Source of the DNA: Ciona intestinalis
Taxonomy: Eukaryota > Chordata > Ascidiacea > Phlebobranchia > Cionidae
Assembly (NCBI RefSeq): GCF_000224145.3
Contig: NC_020166.2
Span: 4,292,148 to 4,356,147, forward strand
Direction of reading: 5' to 3'
DNA length: 64,000 nucleotides
The notes beneath the pieces are model-generated. The model saw only the letters and a list, made by a program, of their open reading frames with translations, did no database searches and was not told the origin of the DNA. Shown piece by piece: positions 48,801 to 62,991 of this stretch. A program made the position numbers and the translations under genes. The first letter of the stretch is position 1. Every line of letters begins with the position of its first letter.

Positions 48801-51800
48801 CGACTGGAAGCTAACGTTTCAACTCTGACAGAAGAGAGAGATATGTGGAGCAATGTAGCTTACAGTTTATCACTGAAGGTTCAAACATATGTGTTAACTT
48901 ATTACAGAATGAAAGTTGTCAGTGGCCCAACCAGAAACAAAATGAAGGGGGGCAGTTATTTAAAGAGAAAAGTTTTTCAAAATTCCCAATTTTACCTAGA
49001 GCCTTTCCCTTTTACTAGGTATGGACTGATTGGTGCCCAAGTTTAAACTACAAACGCATCCCCATTATATTTTTAGCCTAAATTCAATTTTTTAATTGAA
49101 CATTTCTTTGACATTGAAAAACTGCTTTGTTTGCTTCAGCGAATTATTTAAGTCACCTGAAACTTTAGTTTCAATATATGTCACCTCCTTAATTTCAATA
49201 TATGTCACCATACATGCTTGTAATGTTTTATTCAGATAATGACTATAAATCATTTAAGTACTGCAAAACGACTCCATGTCAGCGAGAAAGCGTGGTCAAA
49301 GTTAGCCGGGCATTTCTCTGTATTGTTAAGTGACCAAGACAGCGAAAACTTGTCACAAATGCAAAAACATGTTCAGCAATGGAGAGACTTAATGTTTCAG
49401 TAAGAGCTTTGTTGCCACCTGTATGTAATAATAAATAAAACTTTTTATAAACAGGAACTATTTACTCTTGACTGAATTAATGGGAACGTATCTGTTTATA
49501 CTATCATAATACCAGTTGCTGTTTGTCTATGGTATTGTTTTAAATAGTTATGTCTGTACAACTTTATTAACTTCCTTTTTATTTTCAGTTTCAGTCAATC
49601 ACTGGAAGGGGCAGATAAACGTTCGGTTGTTTCACTTGAGAAAGTTAAAGAAGGAATCGAAACCTGGATGGAAAAGTTTGAATGTAAGTTTTCTTCCTTA
49701 GGTTCTTTTTTTTTCCTTAAAAATATTTTAACACTTTTTATTTGAGTTATTTCATGATGTATTTTATTTGTTTTGTATTCAATTATGCCTTTATATCAGC
49801 CATACTCATGTCAAGCTCTTCTGATGTTCGATTCATGAAAATTCCTCCGAATGAGTTTGTTGAGAAACTGAGCGATGCCATGAAAGAATGGGAGGAGGTA
49901 ATATAAATGAAATGTTTTTTATCAAAAGAATGTGCTGTGTTAGCCTGTATTTTTGCGCTGTGTTCCTTTAAAGTCTTGTAAAAAATTGGTTGATATATAG
50001 CTTTACTGATGGTTTAGTAATTATTTAACCATTGTCTTTAAAATACGAGGGGATTTAGCCAATATTCCTGGTTTTAGAAAAAAGCAATGTAACTACTGTC
50101 TGTCTTCTGTTCGTCCCTATCTTACAGAGACCGTAAATTAACATATTTTGAAATATTTACTCATGATTAAGAAACTTGGTGAAGATTCAGAACGATTTGC
50201 TGGAGGACAGCTCTTAAACAACAAAGAGCAGCTCAGTAAGATGAACAAAGAGTCGGAAGCATGGACTGAAGTTGCATTGCATGTTTACAGACGCCATAAG
50301 TAAGTTTGAAGATTTTCCTATTTTTGAAATAAAAATAGAAAGGTTTGACTGCAGTATTCAAAAACGAATGGCGTTTATATTTTTGCACTGTGGGGCAACA
50401 TCAGAAGTTACTATGGGTGTCCAATTCCATACACATTTCTGGGTGACAGTTATTATTAAGTGTCTTACTTATGATTACACATACCCACTTTTAAGTAGCA
50501 TCAAGCCTCAAATCCTGTAAATAGTTACACAGCAAACAATGCTAGCAGCGCCACAGGGGCAAATAATTACCCACAAATATATATATATGGGATAGCGTTA
50601 CATTTATTGATTCTTTCCGAATAACTTTGTTTTTAGAACTGACACTGGGGAAAGTTTTCCTCTTGCTACAACAATGATTGACCTCAATGAAAAGTTTCAT
50701 AATTTGGTAAAGCAACTCGAGATCCGGATATCTGGAGAAAACGGTAAATTTTGATTTCTAACATGAACCAGTTCTTATACTGAATATGCTCATGTTACAT
50801 GCAGGAGTGGCCAAAGGAATAATTGCATTGCAGAATAATTTGGATAACTGGAGTAACAAACTTATCATGATGTCACATGGAGCTCAACGTAAGTCTAGCA
50901 CAGTTCTTAGTATGATGATACAAATCGCGGTATTTAATATTGCTTTATTCATTATCCACTTAAAGTTATTATTACACAAATTAACTTTGAAAATTTTATT
51001 CTTTGTCCGGTTTCATGCCAGTGAGAGAACAACAAAAGATTATCTCTCCATTTATTTATTATTGATTTGTAGTTTTCCCATGAACCCTTAATTCTTTGTG
51101 CAGGCTGTTTACTGTTTTTAAATGTAAACTGCTTTTTTATATTTCGCTCCAATATATTACAACATTCTTTCTAAAATAATTTGCTCAACAATGGATAACA
51201 ATGGGGTTTGTTACTCACAATGGACCTTCTAATTTCAAACATTAAATGTGCATTATAAGGCAGTATCTCTTCCAGGCCACGTGCCACCACCCACCGTACT
51301 TAGATATTTTTTTTTCAAAACCTTTATGCAATTACCAACCAATATTTTGTTTTTTGTAGTTTTGAATAGTGTTTTTATTAGGTTTAACATGGAATTTTAC
51401 TATTTGGTTGTGTAGTATCATCAGGTTCTTAATGTCTTTGTCCTCAGCATTGACGGACACCGAATGGATGCAACTTTATGATAAGTTGTTTGAATACAGC
51501 ACTTTACTTACAACTACAATCCAATATGTTGGTAAACAACAGAGAGATGAAGACAAGTTGAATGGAGTTCCACATACCAAGTAGAAAAAAAAATTTGCCG
51601 TCATTTATTCATTTTTAATAAATATTTAATATATCACTTTAATAAATTTCTGCAAATACTTGAGTTGAAATCCCTGCCAAGCTCTATTGATATACCCAAG
51701 TAAAATGAAATATTTGCATTGGTTTCTTGAATTGCATCTAGGATCGAAATGAGAGAGATGATGAAGGATGTTGAAGATTGGATGAAGAAGACAATGAACA

Positions 51801-54702
51801 GGATTGAAGCGGAAGATGGGAAGTTGGTCGCTCAGGTTTAAAATATTCTCTATTGTCTGGCATTCATTCTTATAAGTTCAAGCAAAATAGAAATCAATTA
51901 TTTTTGTATCATTTTATTGAATGAGTTATAAAGACAAAACGATCACAGAGAATTTTTCAGGTCTTTATGAGGTTTTACTATTACATAGATTGATTGTTTT
52001 GTGTTGGGTGATGACCATGGTAAATATTATAATAGAAGTAAAAATATAAATAACAAAAATATTGTTATTGTTAATAAAAATGTTTTTATCATTTAAATTG
52101 TTGCACCAGGCATCCACCATCCACACAAAACTTGTCCACTGGATGGCACAAATGCTTCTCCATCTTGCTCCTAATCTTGATAATAGATCAGCAAACATGC
52201 CATCAGAGATGAGTCTTCAAGCATTTTCAACATTAGAAGACCTGATTAAAAAAGCAAAAGAAATAAGTGAACACATCAGTATGTTCACGGAATATGTGTG
52301 CCAGTAAGTTCAAGATATAAAGCTTAATTCACAAAAAAAATATTTTCACACATTTCTCAATGCATAACACATAGTTACTCTTTTTATAACAAACATAATC
52401 CAATTCTTTTTGATCAGATGTTGCAATGCAATTGTCCTCAACAAGATGCAGGAGAAGAAAGATGTTGGAGATGAAGATGCTGATCACGAATACCGAGATT
52501 TTACTCGATTTAAGGTGGAAGCTATAGTCAAGTTTTTTTTGCTTAGAGTTGTTTGGTATTTTAATAAAGCTAGTTGCTTTAAATTGATAAAGAAATTTCT
52601 AATCTTTGATGATTTTGTTCACAAACTGTCTAAGTTATATATACAGAGGGAAGCAAACGAATGGATCCATACTTGCGAAATTCTCCTTAACTCAGTATTA
52701 GAGGAGCCGACAAAACTTTTGTCCAAGGAAGTTGTGAGCAGACTTGTTCCATCAGAGGAAGGAAAAAGCACGACTGAAGAAAGTCCTCCAAAAACTCAAG
52801 CCAGCAGTCCGATCACTCAACCAAAGGTTTATATATTTCTGATTTCAGAGTTTTATATATATATTATAATAATCTAAATCTACATTAATGTTTCAGAAAA
52901 CTAATCTAAAAAGAATTCCAACAGTCCAAGAGAAAAAGGAAGTGAAAAAAGAGGAAACAAAATCACCTGCTGTAGAAACGATGATTAAAGAGGAAGAAAC
53001 GGTGAAAGTAGTTGAACCAGAAAAGGTGGAATTATAAAAACAACCTTGTTTGTTTTGCTTGTGGAAACAGTAGTTTGTTTATTATATTCTTATCTTGTAT
53101 TACAGCAAAGATCTAGGGCTCATAGAGTTGACTAATTCTTGTGTAAAAAATACAGTAAAGAATTGGTGCTACCAAAGCGTAACAGACAGAAATCAGGTCC
53201 AACCTATTGTATAATAAAAGATATACATTTCGCCTTTGCCTAAAATAAATTGCATGGCCAATCTTTTATTGTCATTAAAAATTATTCAGGTCTTTTAGAA
53301 GTTTTACTATTACATATGTTGACTGAATCCTATTAACTGATAACCATGTTAAATATTATAATAGAATAAGTGACTTACAATACCATTTTAGGCAAAATAT
53401 ATATCTTTTGTTATACAGCGAAAAGTTTTTCTTTAAACAAAAATCATTTAACTCCTTGAGCACCACATCAGGGTCAGACTTGCAGAATTTATTATAATTA
53501 TCTTGTATTACCTTATTTCTTTCATTGTTAGAATTCTCAAGATAAAGTTGAAGAAAACGAATCTGAACCAAGTAAGAGTTTTTAGTTTTTTTAACCAGAA
53601 TTAAACTTTTAACATAAATTATACAAGGTTTACTTCCAACAAGAATGGAGGTGATAGGTTCCGATGAAAATGTTGGAACTTCATCATTGCTTGAAGATAT
53701 TCCTCTTGGTGAAAGTGTGAGCAACATTTTGACTCCTCCATCATCAAGTTTGACGCAATCTGCATATGATGCCATCGCCAAAATGGATGAAGTTCAGATG
53801 CAGTTACTGTAAGCAAGAATTATTATAAAGTTTAGCACCGATACCTGAAATTATTCATTCTATACAAAATTTGTATCAACGAGTGATTTAATTTTAACAT
53901 GGAATATGTTTACAAATATAAATATTGACTACATTCAGAGAAACGGAACAACGCGCACAAGGAGCAGAGGAAAAAGTGAATGATCTTAATCAAGAACTTA
54001 ATGAAGCAAATGAAAGGATTAGAGCATTGGAGAAAAAGGTTACAATATATCCATGCAATAAAACCATTGCATTTGGACCTTTTATATTTAAGATAATCTT
54101 ATTGGTTTGCATTAAATAAATTATAGCTGCAGATGATGGACATGGAAAAGAAAGAATCTACGGAAGAAAAACCAGGAGTTTCTCTTCCAACTGTTGAAGA
54201 AAAGAAACAAGAAGAAACGGTAATTGTTTTTTAATGACGTGGCAAGGCATATGTGTTCTATAGTAAGACACTTAACGGCAATTACTACAACCCAGTGGTC
54301 ACTAATTGTCCGTCAAAATTATTAGTCGTGCATAATAAAATTCCAAATAACATAATCACCCACAAAGTAACATACATGGTAACTCTTGAGCTGGCACGAG
54401 GTGTATGGACACACGTGTTGTAGCGACGGTTGTTTTATACTAATTTAAAGTCTTCCAACTATTGGGATACAACATTCAAGGCTGGTATAACAACTGTGTT
54501 TACACTAACTGCACCTGTAGAACTAAATCAATATATTATTCTACTTTTTGTGTTTGAATATAAATCACAAATAAAGTTTAGTCGAATTTGTTTATTTTAA
54601 TTTAAGTTACTTCAACCAAAATCATCTGAAACGGCGAAACGTGCTCCTTCACGAGGTTCAGGAAGTGGACAGCGAAAATCCAAGTCATCCAAGAAAAAAT
54701 AG
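45892..54702 (+). CDS. AXDND1: Axonemal dynein light chain domain-containing protein 1 orthologue
   Basis: Twenty-six exons: 45892-46003, 46230-46381, 46513-46734, 47120-47299, 47590-47739, 47800-47886, 48179-48291, 48499-48583, 48738-48878, 49236-49399, 49589-49683, 49800-49897, 50172-50299, 50637-50743, 50805-50888, 51448-51580, 51742-51835, 52110-52303, 52418-52514, 52647-52826, 52897-53025, 53532-53571, 53628-53808, 53939-54038, 54127-54219, 54607-54702. All in phase; 1,084 residues, close to the vertebrate protein. Residues about 163-415 resemble the inner-arm dynein light chain p28 family: VIPEEYHVIKSRAVLGLEY, EQTIYDLVFSEVIRQVSVEC, LLSKLRNKYADLLNRIP, QRSLDRRLTEELLRFK. The remainder is helical, then Lys/Glu-rich disorder with a short coiled coil (VNDLNQELNEANERIRALEK) and a basic KSKSSKKK end. 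Vertebrate AXDND1 is needed for sperm flagella. The acceptor at 50171 is weak. Confidence 0.87.
46040..46195. mobile_element. Family 3 MITE, 156 bp
   Basis: ATAGTGAAGAATCCTCCGGT at the left and GGACTCTTCACTAACACCG at the right. The interior is GGTTAGGGGGTAAGTGGTTA-type sequence. Lies in intron 1 of the AXDND1 gene. Confidence 0.75.
54245..54425 (+). repeat. SINE-like tail fragment
   Basis: GTAAGACACTTAACGGCAAT, CCCAGTGGTCACTAATTGTC, CACCCACAAAGTAACATACA, GCACGAGGTGTATGGACACA. Collinear with 8083-8235 and the end of 43211-43450. Last intron of the AXDND1 gene. Confidence 0.5.
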
Positions 54703-54750
54703 TTTTAATATAAATCAAATATTGCTTTTGTATGTTGTTTAAATGCCGTG
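54703..54750. other. 48 bp between two convergent stop codons
   Basis: All the DNA between the AXDND1 stop (TAG, 54700-54702) and the POP1 stop (54753-54751, minus). Neither strand offers room for a separate 3' UTR and cleavage site, so the two transcripts must overlap at their 3' ends. Confidence 0.85.
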
Positions 54751-57700
54751 TTATTCTGAAGAATATATTTCAATTACTGCAAAACGATATTGATTTGAAT
54801 CTGGATTTCTAAGCAACAGTAGAGCTCCACGGTTGTGTAATACCTCGCGGACAAACAATTTTAACCAATCGTTCTTTACTTGTTCACGATAAACTTGAAC
54901 CAGATGTTTGAGGGTGACAAACCCCACACCACCCCCTCCCCCACTGCAAAACAAGTAATCTCCTGAAGTCACGAAACCACATATTGTCCGTGATGGATAA
55001 ACAGGAAATGAAATCGGTTTCTCAGTTTTTTTCTCATGAATATTCTTGGTTGGATGTGGAATTTTCGAATCTGTTGCTCTTTTTCTGCAAGATAAATCGC
55101 GGATTTAAAAAATATTCAACAGGCTTAGTAGTAGATAAGTCAAATATTGATTAAAACCTTGTTTCTCAACTTCTCATGGTTTGTCCCAGATAAGTCGTTT
55201 CTGCGCCTAATCAATAAACTAACCTAGATTTTGAACAATTTACTTTGGTTTCTTAATGGCCCACTAGTTAGAGGTTTGCGGGTGAACCACTAATAAATGG
55301 CCTTGTGGGAATACTTGGTATTTGTAAAGAAACCTCTGGTTTGACATAACATTTTAGATTAATAAATAAAAAAGTTAACAGAAAATATTTACTTTTCCAT
55401 CTTAATTGGATCCATGTGAGTTGCTTCATACGGACCAGAGCAATTTGCCAAACCTTTCCCATGCAGATCCTTATACTGTGCTTCCAGCTTTATTATATCA
55501 TCAGTATTAGGAACGCATATTGAGCTACATTCCACAGGACATCCTTTGTTGATCATGGAAATTTGAACGCAAATAAGACCAAATGTGTTTTCATTGCACA
55601 AAATGTCAAGTTCCCCTGTAATAGCATAATGGTTGTGATAAACACAAGCCAAGTATGTGTAAGCCCTTTTTTAACTAAACAAAAGTAAATACATACACTC
55701 ACCAGATACAGCATCATCATAACATAGGTGTTCCACTTTTTTTAACAGTTCAGTGTTATGTATCACATTGACTGGAAAATCTTTCTGATTTTCATGTTTT
55801 AACATTTTCGAAGGTGTTGATGAAATGTTATCCAATGCTTGCCTTTTGAAACCTGATATCTGGTTAGAATTATTTTTTTGTAATGAATTAAATGTTTTGG
55901 GTTTAACATCAGGCATATTTGTGCTTGTATCCTCCGAAATGACATTCAACTCCTTTGTTTGTAACTTGTTCTTTTGAACATTCAACTCAGTATTTTCCTT
56001 TACATCAACTTGATCGGCATGTGAGATTTCAAAACAAGATTTTCTTTCAAACAGATGTTCCCAACATGGAGCAAATGGAAATGGAGTAGCAAGAATAGAG
56101 TAGTTAGGTCGCTTGGCTGGTGGTTTCCTGGTTTAATTGTAGGAATGTTATTCAAGCCTTTGTGATGACCCTAAAGGTGCATATCTTCTTATTTTTTATA
56201 TATCTTTAAGGAAGAAGCATTATAATAACAAATTTGATAAAAAGAATTATCTTTTAATAGTTTAGAAACAAGAAACGGTCAAAGTTGAGTAATATTTTTT
56301 TTCATGGAAAATTCCAAGCAATGACCAACACCAATTTTCTTCTGCAGCGATTTTTTTTCACAAAACTTCTCACATCCCATTTTTGATTGCAATCAAAATT
56401 TGTATTGGTAATGGTATGCTCCTTTAACTCAGAATTAAAAAGCGCAAACATTGCATGCATCATATCTCGTATGTATATATTAAAATATTAAATTTAACCT
56501 GAAATAAACCGTCTGCTTCCTTTTCATTGTCGCTTCCCAAAACAATCGACCACTTTCACAATCCGGATAATCTCGTGGGAAAAACGGCCGCTTGCATTCC
56601 TTTGTTCAAAAAAAGATTATTACCATTCTGTAATGAATCTACTAAGTATAATTTTAAACTTTGCATTACAACAAAACTCAAATAAATGGTAATATTCTTA
56701 AACTAATTTTAGTTATTTTTTTTTAATGCAAAAAATGGGTTAAGAATTTAAACTAATGCCCAAACTGCTTAAACTTTCTTTTGCAATATTGATATTCCTA
56801 AACATATGTTGTAAAAACTTATTTTTACTGAAACGAATGTCTAACAGTTGCCATACACAACTAAGAATTGGTCACAATAGAACAGAAATATTCATAACTT
56901 CTAACTTGCATTGCAAGCCAGCTCTAAATTTCTTAACTACTTTGTATAATGAATCGGAATGATAATATTTACCAAGTGTGTGCGTGATTGCTCACGTATT
57001 CCACCAACTCTAGCTTGATTATACACCAATGGAATCCAAAATGCTGTTGCCCATTTTGCTGGAATAATAAGATCCCAGCCTTGTGCAAAATAAGTTTCTT
57101 CACTAGATTGAGTATTTTTCACATCTTCAGTAATACCTAAGGGTTTTAAAACAATTCATTAGTTAATTGGAATAAATAATAGCGTAGTACTAAACAAACT
57201 TTTTAAATAGAAAACTTTAGCTTGTACTGTGAATTGTCTTTATGACATTAGTAAATATTTTTTAATTAGGAATTTTAACATCAACAGAATAATGCTGTTT
57301 TGAAACAAATTAACCAAGAACTAAATCAATGTATGTGGTGATTAACTAAAACTTTGTAAACTGTAATACTAATTTCAAATTCTAAACTTGTTAATTACTT
57401 TTGGTTGGGGGCTGTTTTGGTTTCTTGAAACCAGATCTTCTGATTAAAATAACTGGAATTGGTTGAGAAATTGATTTTAATGATTTCTTTGCATCTTCAC
57501 TCAATTCAAATTTTGTTTCATTCTTCCTTGTACTGACAACATTATCTGAAAGTCTCCGGTTTGAAATCTACGTCATGTAGAGTTTGGTTAATTGATTAAA
57601 ATACCGCAGTAAAATAGCAGTATTGAAACAAGTGGAGTATTATGATTTTGAATCTTTTGTCAATAGTAATACTATACACTCGTATGTTAAAAGGACATAT

Positions 57701-60700
57701 CATCTTGCTGAAACAATCAATTTAGAACAATACAAATTATTAAAATGCAAAAGTACTAGTACAAATTCGTTTCTTAAGTTTTGCATGCATGTATCTGCTG
57801 AATAATATCAGTAAATATGTTATATTGTTGAATATTGTTCTAACATTATCTATCATTTCAAATATATCAAAATGAAAGCTTACATCATTTCTTGCATCAG
57901 AATTCCACAATGGACTTGATGTGACACTGCTTTTATCATTCAACACCACGTCAGTAGTGGAAACACAATCTGCAGTATCTTAAATAAATGTATTCAATAT
58001 AAAACTTGTTTTTCAGTTGGGCTTAAGCATAAATATAATTTATCAGTGTGTGATGCAAACCATACAACCTACAAACAAACTACATTATTTGCGTAACACT
58101 TTTAGTGACAAATATTGAATACTCACAACCTTTCACTGCCTTTTAAATTTACATTAGTCTAAGTTACAAAATATTTGGATGAATGTAACAAACCCTTTCT
58201 ATGATTTTGATGCTACACAGCGTAAATTCATATACACCACAGTTTCTATACTATCTAGTATCTACCATGCTATTATTAAAATAATAATAGTAAACATATT
58301 TTGAGTAGGCAGCAAATCTCAACCACCTGATAATAAATCTTTTAGCTTGGCCGGAGTCTTCTGTATTGGCAAAGTAAGTCTAGGATCATTCACAATAAGA
58401 GGAATGATTTGACTTTCCTCCACTCCACCACTCTTATATTTGTCAGCTTTGTGAAACTGTTGCTTGTGACAAGCTGTGTACAATAATAATTACAAGGTAA
58501 AAAAAATCTAATTTTTTGGGATTTTTGTTATCATTTGGATATAATTGGTGCCAGGGCACAATGGTTGGTGCGTATGCCTCTGACCAAAGGATATGAACTC
58601 GAGGCTCAGCAGTGTCCACATGTTCTTGTGCAAGACATTGTACTGCAGTTGCTCCAAGCCTTAAAGAGTTGTCAAACTTTTTTAGCTATAAACTTTAAAA
58701 AAAGAAGAAAAAAAACTTCAAAGTTAGTATTGGCAAATTGCAAGCGAACACGAGTTGTATAAAATAGAAACCGCAAACCCCATGTATATGGAGTCCGTAG
58801 TTACCCTGACACTAGTGACACATAAGGCTAAATAACCTGCATTCATTTATTTATGTTGAACTTTTGTACTCAATTTTTCAATAGTTTTTATTATGCATGC
58901 ATTTTTTTAAACTAATTCAGCTATAACCAAGATTAATTTAAGCAGTACCTGTCATCATGGTAACAAAACTATAATTCTGCAAAGCAACTTTTTCCAAATG
59001 TTCCACAATCCATTTGTTAACAACAGATTGTGTAGATGGTGAAGCAATGGAATCTAATGTAATGAAACAATGTTGATATAAAGATTTTTGAACTATCAAA
59101 ACCACTTCTAACCTGAAACTTCATCATGAAATTCCTTTGTATTAAAAGGTCGCAACACAGAAAGTAGAGTAACGCTTGATTTTGGGCCAGATAATCGAAA
59201 ACGAAGCAATTCACTCGAGATGTCACTTCAAAAAAAGAAAGATATTGCTTTATGTGATATTAAGTTACTGTACAGGTACTTACGTTATGCTTATGGAACT
59301 CCTGTTACCAACTAAATAAGAAATTAAATCGTTGGTTTTCTCTAACAAAGTTGGATGAATTCTCAACCAAATTATTTGCTCTGCAAAACAAATGAAATTT
59401 TAGTTTTATCTGTTCTGCTTCTACATTTTTAGCTTGCAGTCTTTTTCTTTGACAGTAAAGATTTTTCGTGACTCAACCTTTTACTAAGAAGGTAAGTGTT
59501 AACATAATCTTTTTTCCTAATTAACACATCAGAAAATTAAATACACCATAATGTATGTTGTCCAATGTTAGATTAGATAATGTTATTTTACTACACATAA
59601 CCATCGTACTATGATGTTGCTTGTGAGGAATAAGTTATTACGAATTATTACAAAATCATTTGTATTCCAACTAATCCTGTTGTTGTGTAAAATATAAAAT
59701 ATTCACCTTTACCCTGTTGCTGATACATGATGGAAGCAGGTCCAATTAGTTGGGGTGGTTCTGATCTTTTATCATAAATAAGTATATGATGCTCACATTC
59801 TCCACTTTTAACCTTGACTGGTATATTACTGTTCACAGCCATGAGTGATTCTATGATGCAAAAAATCTCCTCTTGTTTATCAAGGTCACATGATATTTGA
59901 ATGCATTTGTAGAAAGAGATATCCTGAAAAAATAAATGTATATATATTATATTATGTATGTTATATATAAATATATAAGGCAGGCTCTAAGCGAGGAGTT
60001 CTTATACTTTTTTAATATATTTTATGTTAATTGCGAATATGATGACAACCTGACAATCAGCGCTAAAATGTTAATAATGTCACAGACAAACTAATGTTTG
60101 TCAATTTAACACATTTGATTTTTAACTAGGATTGTACAAGCGTTTTTTTGTTGGGTCTGTTATTTATCTGTTCTATTTAAGCACGAATAAGAATACAGAA
60201 TAACTGTTGGTGCTTTCATTTTTTGTAACAAAGCTCACCTGCAACAAACAATGATTTGCTGTGGCTCGATAACATGCGCGGAAACTTTTATCATTGGGAT
60301 GTATGGCCACACGATGTCCCCATGCGCTGTAAAGTGGATCATTCGTGTCCGTCATGTGAAATCTTTTTGCATGCCACATGTGAGTTTCTAACCAACCACT
60401 TTTTCCTGGAAGAAAACACTTGTAAACCCTCTTATTGCGTATGGTATATGGGTAAATATTCAGTCAATCAAGTTTGATTACCTGCTCGCTTGCTATATTC
60501 ATTTTGTAAATTAATATTTCTTCTTCTTTTTTTACGACATACTTTAGTGTTCTGTAATTACAAAACACAGATATGGTAAGTTGAACGCAAAAAGAGTAAA
60601 TAATGTGAAAAAAGAACGATATATTCAATTCTGTATATCATCCGGCAAAGGATATACAGAGATAGTAGTAAAATAAGGCTAAACATTGCCGAACCCAATG

Positions 60701-62991
60701 TGGAAATAAATATCTCAGGTTTGATATAAATAAATTTATTTACGTAATGTTTACTTCTTGTGAACTACAAACCCAATTGAATAATGGCGAAGCACCAATT
60801 TCAAAAATATACGCAAAAAATAAATCTTGGGCATGTCTGAGAACAACCTACTTCTCCATTTTGTGCACCTTGTTGCTGAGCAAGTTCTCTCAGTCTTCTT
60901 GGAAGTCTCTTCACATTATGAGCAGCTGATCTTCGTCTCATATGTCGTGGAAGAATCTTTATAAAATATAATGCTTATGTTAAAGGTAAAATTTAAATGA
61001 AATTTGAAACCCAAACACTGTACCCAACAAGTTTATCTAGCATAAAAAGCGCAACTAAATTAAACGCCTGTATTGATACATTGATTTACTTTACATTTAA
61101 TAGTAATTTTAATACAATTACAATTCATTGCAAAATAAACTAAAAAGTTACAAATTACAATTCATATTACCAAAAACAATAATGATTAAACCAAAGAAAC
61201 TATTAAGTATCATCAAATTATCTAACATTAATGAATGTGAACAAATATTTTTCAAATAAACTTAAGTTTGAACAATTTATTGGAATAGGATTATATGAAT
61301 GGCATGTTCCTTGCCTGCAGTGCGGTTTTATTTCCTGAATGCTGTTTTATCGCTGACATCATTGATTGAATTTCATTTGCAGCAGCATTGGCATGCTGCA
61401 GTACAGATATTACTACAAAATATTTTTCCAAATTAGGTGAAGGTAGTTGTAGCACTCATAAGCTTAACACTTTTATTTTTTATTAAAATGCAGGGATGAC
61501 AAACTGACAATGCTAGTGCAGTCACACTGCTATCTGGCAAACATAGAGATAACTGATTGGTTAATGGTTTGAATACAGGATAACAGTGCAGAATCCTCCT
61601 CCTACCACATCTGCAAACCACTAGCTTAAATTGTAACAAGGTATTGGACAAAACTATATTACCCAGATTCAAATTATATTACCTAGCAGATACACAACCC
61701 TACTAGTACTACACTGGTTATAACATGAATGGTAGCTGCTGCCAGGTAACTATGATACTCAACATGATCCGAACGCAAATATGTTGATACTTGATCCAAT
61801 GATACGACCAGGTTCGATTCGGTGCATCCCTAATTGTAATTTGTAACATAGCGAATGCTTTATTACTACGCTTACCTTATGGCCTAGTAGCCTATACTCT
61901 GCCTCTGCTGGTTTGTAATTGTATCAGCAAGCTAAAAAGTAATTAGGCATAAAACTAGGGTACTTAGACATTCAATGTCACCCCTTTTTCTGGTTGGGGC
62001 AACTTTTCATCTTAAATAGCTTACCCATGGACCATGGTAGTAGGCTGCTATAGTTATCTTATTAACCGTAGGCTGCTTATTATTCATCGTGTTAACAATA
62101 TTTACCTCTTGGCAACTCTACTTCAGTAACATCACTATTGGCAAGTAACTTCTTATAGTAGTCATGCTGAACCTCTGAAAAACATGAATAAATAAACAAG
62201 AGAGCACAGCTGTAATATAAGAGCAATAAATTACGATTTCATTTCATTCGAAAGTTGATACATAAAAGAGTATTAACAGCCGGATGCATCTAACTTGGCG
62301 AGGCAGGCTAGGAGAATGCCCACTGCGGAACTTGGTATATTGATTATTGCATATTATTATAAATCCATTATGAAGCAAACTGCACACAATTTACACATTT
62401 TATAAATCATCCGCAATTATGTAATTACCGCCCCTAGCGGAAATTGTGTACCCACTTCTGCGCATAGTCTCAAGTAAAACCAAAAGTTTGTGAATTTTTT
62501 TACCCTACTTGACTATGCATATATATAAAATTGACTGTTCTATAAAAAAGTGTCTATATGGTTACTTTATGCCCAATTATCCCGTAATTTAATACTGTTA
62601 AATGGGGCAAATATGATGATCAGTGTCTTGTGCAAAGTATTGTTATTTAAATCATTAAAAATACAAATTTTAGTGAAAAATTCATTTGACTTTTAAAAAG
62701 ATGTTCCATATTTAATAATATAAATAGCTTGCCTTCCACTGTTGTGATGTTCTTTGGTTGAAATCTCATTCTTTTCTTCCATTTCCTAAGACGGGAATCT
62801 GATTTGTCATCAAATGATGTTTTCTTCTCATTTTCTTGTTTTATTGTTGGGAGTGGATCCTTTGAAATATTTAATGCTGTTGATTCAAGCTCATCACTAT
62901 GCTTCAAAGTAACACTTGCTGAATCATTGGTTCCAATTTTACAAAGAACAGGTGCTTGCTTGACTTCTGTAACTTTTTCTATTTTTTGCAT
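54751..62991 (-). CDS. POP1: Ribonucleases P/MRP protein subunit POP1
   Basis: Eighteen exons, 5' to 3': 62991-62733, 62174-62106, 61412-61315, 60956-60852, 60551-60482, 60405-60239, 59923-59707, 59380-59284, 59225-59113, 59053-58949, 58473-58327, 57978-57884, 57567-57399, 57136-56973, 56599-56499, 56127-55703, 55615-55393, 55084-54751. In phase throughout, 985 residues (human about 1,024). POP1 N-terminal signature: [20 protein letters not shown], then CRKKRRRN, then [15 protein letters not shown] and FRACYRAT. Then [31 protein letters not shown], the POPLD-type block [20 protein letters not shown] with [14 protein letters not shown], and a C-terminal GGGGGVGFV ... [14 protein letters not shown]1 is the large scaffold protein of RNase P and RNase MRP and acts in the nucleus/nucleolus in tRNA 5' processing and pre-rRNA cleavage. 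Introns 1 and 3 use GC instead of GT donors (AAG|GCAAGC, CAG|GCAAGG), required by reading frame. Confidence 0.95.
58549..58690 (+). repeat. tRNA-derived SINE-like sequence
   Basis: GCCAGGGCACAATGGTTGGTGCG resembles a pol III A box, with GGATATGAACTCGAGGC as a B box-like word 30 bases on. Sits on the plus strand inside a POP1 intron. No full tRNA fold. Confidence 0.5.

Noticed and set aside
50100..50171. Acceptor at 50136 (cttacag) for the AXDND1 exon ending at 50299
   Set aside because: Starting there puts in-frame stops before the conserved KKLGEDSERF part. The poorer acceptor gattaag at 50171 is the one that keeps the frame.
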